From positions 62,001 through 126,000 of the forward strand of contig JAHLKF010000014.1 of the NCBI GenBank assembly GCA_025558075.1: a DNA stretch of 64,000 nucleotides, given 5' to 3'. The notes beneath the pieces were generated by a model. That model ran no database searches. It had not been told where the DNA came from and saw nothing but the letters and a program-made list of their open reading frames with translations. The stretch is from Gaertneriomyces semiglobifer (Eukaryota; Chytridiomycota; Chytridiomycetes; Spizellomycetales; Spizellomycetaceae). Both the position numbers and the translations under genes were made by a program. Shown here piece by piece: positions 38,007 to 49,342 of the stretch; the first letter of the stretch is position 1, and the number at the start of each line of letters is the position of its first letter.

Positions 38007-41000
38007 TCACCTGCCCTTCCGACTCCCGGCAAAATGCTTCCCTACAGCCGGTGAAGATGGCCTATGCGTTGCAACACGCCGTACTACCTTTGTTTGGCCA
38101 CCATCACCACTAAACAACACCCTAAAAAACGCGCCCATGATCTTCAACGTGTAGTACGCCGAACAGATAAAGAAGATCCAGAAAATAATGTTGCGCGGCG
38201 CAGCAAAATGCCTTAGCCATTGAAAGCTTGGCAACTCAGGAAGGTCCGGGCGAACTTGTCGTAAGTTGGCATACTTTTGTAGCAACAGGAGAATTTAATC
38301 AGCTCAACCCGCAGTGCTGCGCATAAAAGTAAGCAAACAGGACTGGGAAACAAGGCTTACCTGGTGATCTAACCATGTGGCGACTGTTTCCCAGAACCAC
38401 ACTAGCAATCTCGACTCATAACTCATAACAATGGCTTTCGCTTTGTCAGTAGGTAAAATGGGTATATCTTCTTTGCTACACATTCTGGTGCCATTCTTCA
38501 ATTGTTCTCTTCCCCGAGAAGTAAGAACTGGTATGCCATCCCGGGACAGACGTTCTTCGGGGGCCAACACTCCCGGAGCAACCGTCTTGAACACGACCTC
38601 TTGTGAGTATACACCACTGCGGCTCACTGACGGGCGACGTGAGCCAGATGGCGAGAAGAAAGGCGACTCAGCTGCCCGCAAGCCTTCATTAGGTAAGGCA
38701 AGTTGATCTCGCCATATTGCTTTGATGGCGCCAAGACAATCGTCTATTCGCGACACATTTCGTCTAATGATATCCTTGTTCGCGGTTTCTGTGGGTAACG
38801 ACTGTTTCGGTTCGTTTGCATCCTGCTTAAGCTTCTCGGCGGCGCTCACGCCCAACGACGCGGTGACATACGCAATGTTCACCAGTAATACAAGAGTCCA
38901 TTGCAAAATCTGCCAGTATGCCTCAGCGGATCTGTAATCTAGCGCACTAGGCCAAACAGGGATGCGCATCTTCGGCCTCGTTGAAGATGATGTCCGGCGC
39001 GATCCCAGTTCAAGGAAAGATGGCGGCGGTACACCTCTGCCAGGTGTGGGTGGCACGTTCGGCGGAGGTGCATGAGTATTGCATCCAGCATCCAAGATAT
39101 TCTGGAGCCTGATTCGGCTTCCTTGCAGATTGTCCCAGAGCATACCAACCTAAGTATGACGGCGCGCAATGAGAATCCGATCAACAATCCAGCGCTATTG
39201 CCAACCAAACCCACCAAGTCGGTTATGCTAGAGGTGCTCTGCCTCTGCGCCTGACCTTCGTACGCCCTGCGCAGCACAAACACCGGTCGCCCAATCTTCT
39301 CTCCGAGACTCTGCAGTTTCAGGCGCGACTCATCGCCAGTGCTGCCTAGCCTTTGCAGCATGAGTGAATCCGAGTTCCACCCAGCGGAGGCGGCCTGTTC
39401 AGAGGAAGTACCTCGACGGGCTCTAGTGGCTCCAAGTCGGTTGCCTTGCGAGTCAAAGGCGAAGAGAGCACTCTCGATGCTGCTCAAAACCGACACCAAA
39501 AGAGGGTCGTCGAATGCTTCCAAGACCTTTTCCGTCATGACAAGGTGACTGTTATTGTAGGTTTTCGACGCGGCATGTTCCGTTTGTATGGGGCGAACCG
39601 ATCCATAGATGTCGAAGTTGCGCGTCCGTCTCAAAAACGTGTCCAGCAAGCAGGTATAGAACATGAAGTTGTCCTGGACATATGCGAGCCTAATAATATA
39701 CAATGTCAGCTCCGATACGTAGTATACAGTAGCCGCATATCACCTACCACTCAGTGCTGAACTTAGCATCCTTGGAGTCTTTTCTCCAAGGCGTGATGAA
39801 GGTCAGCCAAATATCAATTACGGAGGCAAACGTGTCTTCCTTTGGCCAGTACTCTATCGCCAGCTTCAAAAACCAATACAGCTTAGGCTGCATAACGCTA
39901 AACGCATTGCTGTTCAGGAATAAGTATTAATAGGTGCATGAAATCCGGTGCGCTACGGCAAACATTCATTCGGACCTCGTTAATTTTCCGTCCATGAAGC
40001 GTTGATCACCTTTGTATTCCCGTGGGTGCGATGGCACGACATAACCCACCAACAGCGACACTGCCCCTATTTGTGCTTCGGTCGGCTTGATATATCCAGA
40101 CAGCTGAAGGCTGATGAGAATCGATACACCACCAGGTGCTTTTTGAAAAATATACTCACCGAAGATGGACCTGCCTTCGTTGGACTTGCAAAGGACAGTC
40201 GGTCATTCTGGCACAACCACACCTCAATGAAAGTACCTATTACAAAGTAACAGGCATTGATGCGCTGCTGCTGATCCGGATGGCTGGAGGTGATCAACAT
40301 TGAGGGGATAAGTATTTGTTGGCGTAAATAGATGTACCAAATTACCCCACCTCAGAGCAAGAATGTTATCTTCCGACCCTGCAAAATCGGACCTCTGGCG
40401 AGATCCGTCTTGCGGAGCTTGCTTGTGCTTCCACAGACTGTCTACAGCGCGACTGAATCCATGTGTAATGTTCGTTATATCCTTAACAGCTTCACGTCCC
40501 ACTTCCACGCCTCTTTTGTAACTCCCAGACAAAGTATCGGTATGTGAGTGCATATCATCGTTCCGATGAGTGGACTGGCTGGCACCCGGTTTGGGAACAA
40601 AATACTGCATATACTGACGGACCAGTTTTAAATACAATGTGTTGCCTGATGACTGGTCGCGCGAAAGCTGGCGATTTTTATCGCCCCATCTCAGGTGTAG
40701 TCCAAGAGTTCGATGATGAGCGGCATGGCTGCCGTCGGTTGCGGCGCCAGGTCCTGTTGGTGGAGTTTGAATGGCACACAGACTGCGTAAAGCATATTTT
40801 AGCAGATGGATGTGATGCCGATGAAAGTAAGCACTTACGCGAAGCAGTAAATATAGTACTCAAACATATCTAAGAACCGAAACCATTGGTGAGGGTCTGA
40901 CTATAAACACTCACGGAGACAAGGACGTACTGAACATGATCTTGATAGTGGATCTGGACCCATCTTTTGTGGGAGAAACTTGAAGATGACCTGCTCCAAA

Positions 41001-41519
41001 CTGCCGAGGTGGCGGTGGCCGCGTCTGGCCCGCCAGTAGAGCGTTAGGTCCATCGGTAGGCTGAATGCCTTTAATTCGTTGCTGATACACGGACGGCAGT
41101 TGCGTAAAATCCATGTTACTGATAAGTCTTCGTGTAGGTGCTGGTAATTGGTCAAAGTACACTTCGTACAGTTGACTCCGGCCATGAAGATTTAGCAAAG
41201 TCCGCAAGAAGATAGTCTGAGGACGCAGGAAATCAAAGACGCTACTCGCTAGCTGAGAAGAGATATCCGCGCGCAAGATCATAGGGCCACCAGTCTCCTG
41301 CGAATGAAGAAACATATAGGATAATATATTCCCGAGGTACCGGTGGAGCGGCTTCGCGACGACGGTATCAGCGTTGTCACTCAACCACGCTTGCACCGCC
41401 CTGATGGCTTCTGCAAAATGGTTCTGATCTCTGCGTACGACATCTTGAACGAGACGTGCAAGAGGGGAAGCAGGGTCCAACTGTAAGTCCCTCGCAGAAA
41501 AGCCTCCAGTAGCGAACAT
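38007..41519 (-). CDS. SMPD4 (neutral sphingomyelinase 3)-like membrane protein
   Basis: Nine exons: 41519-40931, 40896-40839, 40782-40346, 40236-40160, 40103-39976, 39909-39748, 39689-39215, 39149-38361, 38273-38007; 993 aa. Human SMPD4 is an ER/nuclear-envelope protein reported as a sphingomyelinase. Local matches to what I recall of it are ordered along the protein: FDFLRPQTIFLRTLL, then FNPHQWFRFLDMFEYYIYCF, then YIKPTEAQIGAVSLL, then IDIWLTFITPWR followed by AYVQDNFMFYTCLLDTFLRR. Hydrophobic segments occur in exon 8 (LQWTLVLLVNIAYV) and near the C-terminus (IIFWIFFICSAYYTL), consistent with tail anchoring. No classical hydrolase motif is obvious to me, so catalysis should not be assumed. 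Intron 1 is 34 nt. The start at 41519 aligns with the family N-terminus. Confidence 0.75.
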
Positions 41520-42808
41520 CTCCAGCAAGAACCCTCCGAGTACAAAAGCCGGCTATGCTATCGTTCGTCTGACGTGCCTTCCGACCCGAATTATCACGTC
41601 CTCATGGGGTGGTGTCTGGCGGATCTGCCTGCTCGTGGACGAAGGTGATCTCGCGGTTGTTTGAGCGTTTCTTCTCAAAACTCGCCAGGCTGTTCCTTGA
41701 CGCGCATAGGGGTAGGGTTGCGGACCTGTTACGTAAGTAACGCGTGCGGTTACTCCGATTCTCGGCTTCTGCTTCTATCCAGACATGATTTATCTCCCCA
41801 TCTTGACAGCAGAACGTGGAGTCCAATTTCTCTTGGTTTCCCGGATTCTCCAGCTCATGAAATTCAGTTATGGTGTCTTTGTTGATTCATCGACAGCTTA
41901 ATGGGTTCGTACGAACAACAGCTCTGAGTTACATCTCATAAGTCGTCCAAAAGGAACTCTGGAGAAATGTTCTCAATTGAATGTATTGGCATGGACATTA
42001 TCCTTTGAAACCCTGTTCTGCATTGTCGAGATGCTTTGTCCACCATTCGGACAAATTTGAAATTTCCTTTTGTAGAGCTATCAACAGGAATCCGGTAAGC
42101 AGCTCACTCACTGTTGAAGAGAAGTTAAGAAACGGGCGTGGTGATGCTCAGTTAATTTGGATCCTCAAGCAAATGAAGCCAACGTCAAAAAATAACAATC
42201 TTGAATTGCGGGTTGTGGGTGCAAACGTTTAGCGAAACATACTTCCAAGCCTTTCCGCTGACGATGTGGCCTCCGCGCATACGGTCCGTCAGCACTGTAG
42301 GTGGATCATCGGAACAGTTTACACACGGATGTCTCGATAAGCGCAAGAGTCCAGGTCCGCGCAAGCAATTACACAACATCGGCTGCAAACTACGCAGGGG
42401 CGCCTCGAGAAGCGCAACGAGCACCTGACAGGAAGGAGGCGAACCAAGGGGCGTATATTTATGCGATTTGACCCAACGCTTTCTACGATATCCTGATGGT
42501 GATTGCATTCATGGAAAGACATTGTTGACACCAGAAAGTAGTAGGCTGTAGGCCATCGTTTGGGAAATTGGAACGATTGTAAATTAAGGATTGATTGCAG
42601 AAGCGGGACAACAGGCAGCGACTGCAACAGGAATGGGTAAACTGATGCGTATACAGACCCATCGACGGGTCACAATGCCTACTAAGCGGAGAGAAACCGG
42701 CTTGACACAGCACGAACACAGCGGGCTTCCCAGCAAATTGATGCATTTGCGATTGCTTCCGAGCCGTGGTGATTCAAGTAATAAGTTAAGAGCAAGGGAG
42801 CAGGAATC
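41520..42808. promoter_or_regulatory. spacer: SMPD4-like promoter side and HSBP1 3' side
   Basis: 1289 nt, the longest stretch without a gene call. TAGGGTT at 41713-41719 and GTAACGCG at 41737-41744 (preceded by GTTACG at 41728) lie about 200 bp upstream of the SMPD4-like start and resemble motifs in other spacers. Several short frames exist on both strands, none with family features. No RNA gene identified. Confidence 0.45.
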
Positions 42809-43175
42809 TTATGAACCACTCGCTCGAGTTGTCTCCTCCAGCATGTCAGATAATGATTTTTCGAGGTTGTCTATTCGCGTGGACATATCGTCGACTGCGT
42901 TGCACAGGCAGATGGTAAGAAAAAGTACTTCGACACCAATGCATCAATAACATGCCTACCTTGCTCAAGCACCTTTGCACCCATGTTTTCAAAATCATCA
43001 TGCAATTGTTTTATGCAGGAGTTAACCTGCAAGGCCGAGAGATCTGTTAGTTTGTGAGGCGTGTATGGTACTCACGGACGCCAGCACGTACGATTTCAAT
43101 TAACATTTCGGGTGTTTCCGGGACAGGCAGTTCAGAACGCCGAACATTAGCAGAGTCCGCAGAATAATCAGCCAT
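42809..43175 (-). CDS. HSBP1: heat shock factor binding protein 1 (HSBP1)-like
   Basis: Three small exons (43175-43092, 43026-42960, 42894-42809) encode 78 aa; human HSBP1 is 76 aa. HSBP1 is a short trimeric coiled coil that binds the HSF1 oligomerisation region and has also been placed in WASH-complex assembly and endosomal transport. The core is a continuous heptad array: MLIEIVNSCIKQLHDDFENM, then VDDMSTRIDNLEKSLSDM, matching the human IDDMSSRIDDLEK block. The first ~25 residues and the Glu/Thr/Ser tail are variable. A GTACGT donor at 43091 gives an uninterrupted heptad register; an alternative donor 12 nt downstream (GTCCGT) would insert four residues. No single open frame covers this gene. 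Confidence 0.85.
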
Positions 43176-44175
43176 TTGGAAGAATTTGAGCTGAAAGTGC
43201 TGCTGCACTTTTCATCACCCCGATGTGAGACGTTTTGAGGATCGAGTGTGTCCGAACGCGTGCTCCAGCTGCAACCGACAATCCTCGACGGTGTCAGATC
43301 AGAACATGGCACATCTCTGGTGCTTCTCAAGCGTCTACGAATATCGTACGCTCTTCTAGTTGATGCCCGACGCTTGTAAAGGCAGTCTCCAGCTTTGGCA
43401 GGTACTAGGTATGTGATGTATGGAACCTTATTTATTTATATGACTCCTGGATGTCGAATGCAGCAAACCTTGCTTGGCATGCGGCGGATGCCGCTATTGG
43501 ATCTGTAAAGAGCTCGTCGTTGCTTCTCAGTCCAATAGAAGGTCGTATTGCAAAGAACGTAATGCTCCATCGAATGCCTGTAGGCAGCGAAGGTGCCATT
43601 CGAGGAGATGTGCGAAGACTCTCGGATGCTAAGGAGGTTCGACTCCCAAACTCTGGTTGCATGTGCACCAAGCCTTCGTTTTGCTCGCATGGCAGAAGCT
43701 GTTACAACATCTTGCCACGACGTCTTTCCTTTCCATCATCATTAGGCGATTCCCACAGCATCAAAGCCCGGGCTTACGGAAAATGTTCTGGACTGCGAGC
43801 ACTGCTCATCCATGTAACTCGAACACAATACAGGAGCACTCCCGTCTTTTCCTAGTTAAAGCACGGTGTGGTCAAGTCAAAAAGCGGTTGGCATCTTGCT
43901 ACTCAAAGAATTCTTTGGATTTTGAGGTCAAAGTGCCCATTTCCGGGAAGCGCATTGAACCACCTGGCCCGCTTGAGGAGAATAGGTTCCGTCTTGGTTG
44001 AATGAAGGCCAGTGCTCGATGCATCTGTCTTCCCCCAAAAACACTGCCGTTTCCGCGCATGGCGCGATAACAAGATCTGTTTCTTTGCATGACCATCTCT
44101 ACTCGTCCACGTACAGCTGGCAGACTTTCTTTTTTCCCCACTGACGCCGGATTCGCAATTCTTTGTTCTTGAACC
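43176..44175. promoter_or_regulatory. divergent spacer HSBP1-like / GCV3
   Basis: 1000 nt between opposite start codons. Overlapping open frames run on both strands at 43432-43855 (134 codons on plus, about 80 on minus). I recognise neither product and cannot choose between them. A GGTTCGACTCC box at about 43626 resembles a tRNA T-loop but no acceptor stem or anticodon arm could be built. Confidence 0.4.
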
Positions 44176-45125
44176 ATGCTTTCCATTGCCAGGCCTCTCG
44201 TCGCCCTCCGCCCTATTTTGGGCCGCAGGCTCCCGGTGGCGGTCAAGATGAGCGTCAGGGGATATGCTTGTGAGTATTGAGCGACCGTTTCTTTTGCTTC
44301 TGGAAGAGCATTTCACCATGACAAGTGTGGTCTGCGAGATGAGAAGAACTGGGTGAGATGAGCTGCATGAGTGGACTGGATCTGTAGGAGCGGGGAATAC
44401 CCACATGTCGGGAAGAAGTAGTATATGAAGCGTCAATGCAAAGTCGCCTTGTCTGCTCAGGAGGGAGTCTGCTGAAAGTGCAATCAACACCTTCAATGAG
44501 CGTTACGAGAGCCAGAAGAACAGTGAATCATGGGTGCATATCTTAAATCGCATGGGATGGGATGAAAACCTGTTAGCGTCGACCCCGCAGTGGTGCTTTC
44601 GCTGCGTGCAACCCGGAAGCGTTCTCCTTGGCTGGACTCTTACGATTTCATGTTCTTTCTATTATCTCACCCATTTCCCATAGCACGCCTTTACACCGTC
44701 GACCACGAGTTCATTTCTCTGCCATCTGAACCGTCCTCTCTTGCAAAGGATGCTATCGCAACGATTGGTATAACGCCTTACGCTGCCAAAGCTCTTGGTG
44801 ATGTCGTCTTTGTGGAGAGTCCCACTGTCAGCTCCAGCTTCCAAAAAGGGGATACCGTTGCGGCCGTTGAGTCCGTTAAAGCTGCCAGTGATATCTTGGC
44901 CCCCGTAAGCGGAGAGATTGTAGAAGTGAATGAAAAGTTAGAGGAGAAGCCAGGCTTGGTTAACGAAGATCCGTTTGAGAAAGGTAAGGACTTCAGATGG
45001 ATGTTACGCTTGGGATTCCTTTGACGCTGTGTGCAGGATGGATTGCGAAAATCAAGATCAGTGACCCGTCAGAACTTTCCCAACTACTCGACGAAGCAGC
45101 GTACGCCAAGCACACATCGGAGTAG
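44176..45125 (+). CDS. GCV3: glycine cleavage system H protein, mitochondrial
   Basis: Three exons (44176-44269, 44684-44983, 45037-45125) encode 160 aa. H protein carries a lipoyl arm that shuttles the aminomethyl group among the P, T and L proteins when mitochondria cleave glycine. Exon 1 encodes a presequence rich in Arg, Leu and Ala and lacking acidic residues (MLSIARPLVALRPILGRRLP). The mature part has YTVDHEFISL, TIGITPYAAKALGDVVFVE, and the lipoyl hairpin AVESVKAASDILAPVSGEIV with the modified Lys near residue 97. It then runs PGLVNEDPFEKGWIAKIKIS to the usual end. The first intron is 414 nt, far longer than any other in the window, and separates the presequence from the enzyme. Confidence 0.94.
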
Positions 45126-45310
45126 GCTAGTAGATGGATACGATCTGACCTCAACCGGCGATTACACGTAGGGGATCTAATACATTAATTACCCAAACTA
45201 CTAATCTGGCGTGAGGTGATAACAAGGTTCTGAAATACATGTACAAAATTATAAAGCTTCCACAAAAGGGTTCTGGCCGGAAACATTGGGCAGCACCTTG
45301 GCCGCTCGTC

Positions 45311-45940
45311 TTAACGCCAGCCACCAACACCGGCAGTACGGGCAGTACTCTGTAAAGCACTCTCGGACTTCATCTTTCTGAGGCCACCAGCCCCGTTGAC
45401 TCTTCCGCCGGTCGAATCACGACGTTGACCCCAAACGCCGGGACGGTCTGGGCGAGCCCATTGACGCTTCGACTTTACAATCACCGGGAAGAAGAGCGTG
45501 TTGAGTTGATTTTGTCTGGAATCAGAACATTAAGTAATGGGCGCGCAGTTCAGAAAATTAGCCATCATGGGTCACTTACGCCTTGTACACATCGTCATGA
45601 GTTTCGCCAGAGATCTGGATAGCATTCTTCTCCTTGATATAGGAGATGTCTGTATAAGTATCCATGGCAATTTTGCTACATGGTGGTTGGCGAAACATCA
45701 GCAGGAAGGCAGTGGTTCGGTCAGATGGCAAGAAAACTAACCCAATGGCTTCAGCGTCCGGACCGGCTCTCAAGCGTTGCTCATCCCATCCGGGAGGGCA
45801 GTACACAAAACCGGTTACGTCTGATCATGATCGTGTGAATTCAAAGCTCGTTACAGAACGTCGTGTGCAAGCAAGCACTTACCAACACCGACTTGCTCCC
45901 AAGTACGATCACCCATGTACTGATTCACTGCGTTTGTCAT
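45311..45940 (-). CDS. unrecognised 145-residue protein, KH-like segment possible
   Basis: Four exons (45940-45883, 45820-45742, 45675-45580, 45515-45311) join in frame to 145 aa. I do not recognise the family. Residues ~1-45 contain an aromatic region (YMGDRTWEQVG, GFVYCPPGWDEQRLR). Residues ~45-85 (IGKIAMDTYTDISYIKEKNA followed by IQISGETHDDVYKAQNQL) have the alternation of a KH-type RNA-binding fold but no certain GxxG loop. The C-terminal ~55 residues are basic and Gly/Arg-rich. Intron 3' ends (CAG, TAG, CAG) and donors are good, but intron 2 (66 nt) is a multiple of three without a stop, so retention of 22 residues cannot be excluded. It converges with GCV3 and is divergent from HOOK. 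Confidence 0.65.
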
Positions 45941-46590
45941 TTTGTCGTTGTTGTTAGGAAAACACACTGGTAGTCGGATATCTGGTTCCTTTCCGGGGGA
46001 TCCCTTTGTATGAGGTTTGCGTGGCTTCACAAATAACAATCTAAAGTATTATACACAAGCTGCCCCGTCTAACTACTACCTATTGTCGTTAAAGCAAGGG
46101 CGGGAAAGTGAAAAATGGTTCAATTCAGGGATTTAACTAAGAGGTTCTGCAGAATATCAAAAAGAAACTACACAATGCACATCAATCAATCCAATGCCCC
46201 TACTACAACGCCCACTCTTGCTCTTTGTCTACTGCTCCTTTTTCCTCCAGATGCCACTAACCATCAACCGCCCGATATTTTTTTTGGAGGTTTCTTTATA
46301 TACGGTTGAGTAGTTTTGAAGTGTGAAAGGCCTGACGGGGGGTAAAAAGTGTGACGAGTCTATTGGGGGCCGGAAGGGAAGTTGGAAGTCGGTTGACAGG
46401 GACTCAAATTTTGGAAGCTGACGGCGTTGCCACCAACGGCAGCCCTGAATTGGGAAACTGAATCCATCCAAACCAGCAACACAGCACGGGCAAAGGGTAA
46501 TAGCATTCCTAGGACCTTCACTGCCCATAACGAACGCATAGTGCGCACGCTGCTCCAGTATAGGTGGTTCGCTATTGGGCCAAGAACGTC
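45941..46590. promoter_or_regulatory. divergent spacer, unrecognised gene / HOOK
   Basis: 650 nt between opposite start codons. GTTGCC at 46426 followed by ACCAAC resembles a broken palindrome but lacks a full X-box. No other structure recognised. Confidence 0.4.
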
Positions 46591-49033
46591 ATGGCTGCGA
46601 CTGCTGCGGGATACTTGGACAATGCCAATCATGGCTCGCAGGACGAGCTGGAGAGGGCTTTTGTCGACTGGGTGAACTCGCTTGAGCTATCCCATCGACA
46701 TTGCACAGATATTAGAGACCTCGTTGCCCCAGACTATTTTTCCGAGATCCTGGCTAAGATGTGAGTAGAAGTATGCCCACTTGCACACATTTAATAGCCC
46801 ACCGCTGAGCAACCGCCCGCCTTCCGTAGAGATGCCAACTGGTTCAAGACAGGCAGAGTCAACTCGATAGATTCTGGTGACAATTGGGTACTTCGATTCA
46901 ATGCGTTCAAAAGACTTCATAAACTTCTTGTGAGCTTTTACGCTCAAGTGCTTGGGCAGGATCCTGGACACTTGCGCCCACCCAACCTTACCGCCATTGC
47001 CCGTGACTCAGACCCTCACGAAATTCTTTACTTTGGCCAGCTTGTTCTCGCTGCTGCTGTCCAATGCACCGACAATCAAAAGTATGTCGTCAAAATCCAA
47101 TCCCTTGACCAGGAGGCACAGCATGCCCTGATGCTTGCCATAGAGAATGTAATGGCTAGCTTGGCGAATCCTACAAGAGAAGCATTCCGGCCTTTGAGTA
47201 TGCATGAGGGAGATTTGGATACAACCGTGGCGACAACGCTTATGTTTCAAAAAGGAGAACTAGAGAAGCAGAACAAAGAACTTTCGGAAGAGCTGGAATC
47301 GGTAAAGGGAGAGTATACAAGTCTTCGCAAAAGTAAAGTTGACTTAGAGGGCAGGCTCTCTGAGATGGAGCTTGCTATGTCCCGGCTGAAAGACGCAGGG
47401 CAGGTGGACTTCATCTTGCGGAATGAAATTGAGACGTTGAGAGCTGATCTTTCTAAGAATGAGCATAGACGCCTGGAGTCAGAGGCCATTGCTGAGAAGC
47501 AAGCGAATCTTATTGCAGACCTCACCCGGAAGATAGAAGAAGCCACCACTAAGGCAGAGGAAGCTGATCGCCTGAAAGACACTCTAGACGAGTTCCGGAA
47601 CATGGCTGATAAGCTTCAGAAGGCAGAAGCTATCATTGAAAAGTATAAACGGCGTTTTGAGGAAGTCGGAGACCTACGGCGGCAGTTGAAGGTAGCAGAG
47701 GAGACCAGTCGTCATCAAACCTTGCGGGGCGTTCAAATTGAAGAAGAGTTTCGTAAAGTGGCAGGCGTTCGATCTCAGGTTGACGCTTTGAAAGAGCAGA
47801 TCAGCATCTTGGAGGGCCGGAATAGCTCACTGCAGGTCGAGAATGAGACACTTACATACCAACTCAAGGAGTTTCACACTAAAGCTGACCGATATGAAGT
47901 GGAAAAGCGCAGTGACGAGGAACATATTCAAGCCTTAGAAGAAAGGCTAAAGGAAATGGAATTCCGTTCGGGAGGCTTTCCGATTGAAGAGCACGGTGCC
48001 TCCGAAACCGAATCCCAGCTGCGGACGAAAATCGCCCGTTTGGAACGAGAAGTGGAAACACTGCGTCAGAAGTCGGCCGCCCAGGACTCTCTCTCCGATC
48101 TGTCATCCAAGGTCACCTTCTTGGAAACATTACTTACGGAAGCAAATGCTCTGAAGTCCAAATTCGAGCATGATCACCGAGAGGTTCATGAACGCAATCA
48201 AATCTTGGAGGATGAGCTCATTCAGCTTCGTTCGTTATCAGAGGTCCACTCGACGAGTCAGGTTGCCTCTTATGAGCGGCAGATAGCTGATCTTGAATCG
48301 AAAGTTCGGCAGCTACAGTCTCAAGCCCAGCCGAGGCGATCTTCTACTTCCGCGGCTCCCTCACATCATGAAGAAATACGAACCGCAATTGGTATGAGGA
48401 ATAAGGCACTTCAAGAGAAGGAAGAGCTTGCGCAGCAACTTGCGGAAGCGAAGAACTTGCAAGCCCAGCAAGCACGGGTGATATCAGAATTGAAAAGCTC
48501 GTTGGCTGGTATGGAGGTCAATGGACAGAGCAGTGACGAAACTGTACGAGACCTCGCGAACACCGCGAAGAGCTACACGGAAGCTCTAGACAAGAGTGCT
48601 GAATTGCATTTGGCTTTGAAGCAGGCGAAGGATGTGAGTATTTCCTTCCTGGAGGTTGTTACGACGTCCGCTTGACTAACGTAATTTTGTGCTCGTTTAG
48701 CATATACGCAAACAGGAGGAGAGAATAAAGGCTCTCATGCTGAAGCAATCACCAGGAAACAATGCCCCAGACTTCACTGAAGCCATCGCTTCCCTCGAGC
48801 GCACCATCCAAGATCGTACGGCAGAGATTGGGAAACTTCGACAAGAGTTAAGTGATACACGTGCAGAAGCCCGGCGGGAGCAGCAAGCGATGTCTAGTGC
48901 GTGGTACAATATGGTTCTCGAAAGTCAAATAAAAGGATCTGGCTCACGGGGAGGGATGACGATAAGCTCGCCACAAACACCGAAGAGCTGGCTAGCCAAG
49001 GAACGGTTGAAGATCTTTGATAGAAGAGACTAG
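46591..49033 (+). CDS. HOOK-family dynein adaptor
   Basis: Three exons (46591-46760, 46830-48633, 48701-49033) encode 768 aa. Hook proteins link early endosomes to cytoplasmic dynein in fungi and animals. The N-terminal Hook (calponin-homology-like) domain covers ~15-160: ELERAFVDWVNSLEL, NWVLRFNAFKRLHKLL, HEILYFGQLVLAAAVQC, then VKIQSLDQEAQHALMLAIE. A coiled coil of Glu/Leu/Lys/Arg heptads runs from ~200 to ~740. Near the C-terminus, MSSAWYNMVLESQ matches the conserved AWYN element before the cargo-binding tail, and the protein ends with KSWLAKERLKIFDRRD. Length is close to animal Hooks (~720 aa). Its likely motor is cytoplasmic dynein, not the axonemal heavy chain at 114-13652. Confidence 0.92.
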
Positions 49034-49342
49034 AATGGCGTTTCCTGGTGCTCCTTCCGTACGTCCAGAAACATCCAAAGCAAAAGTGAGGTTGTTGGAA
49101 CGACCAATGATAGGCAAATAGTTTGTTTGCACATCACCATGTACATATTCATCTATACATATAAAGATATCAAATGCTGCGTTCGAGTCTCGGCTGCACG
49201 TTTCCTGCGGTGATTTCACTTAACGCGCTCTTGAGCATCGCTCGCGTGACAAGCTCGGTACAACTCGGAGCATCTGGTTGCTGCTGGGATTCCGTGAACG
49301 AGATGAAGGCCTCAGCATTGCGGTGTACGATTTGGATTGGCC
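49034..49342. other. spacer HOOK / hydrolase-like gene
   Basis: 309 nt between two plus-strand genes; nothing recognised beyond ordinary UTR and promoter sequence. Confidence 0.4.

Noticed and set aside
43618..43640. tRNA-like T-loop sequence GGTTCGACTCC
   Set aside because: No matching T stem, anticodon arm or acceptor stem could be drawn.
43432..43855. Overlapping open frames on both strands between HSBP1-like and GCV3
   Set aside because: Neither product resembles a known family and each is open partly because of the other; no splice extension was convincing.
44590..45024. GCV3 starting at a GTG near 44590 as a single-exon gene
   Set aside because: It would replace a clear mitochondrial presequence with an odd hydrophobic leader and needs a non-ATG start; the exon at 44176 splices in frame.
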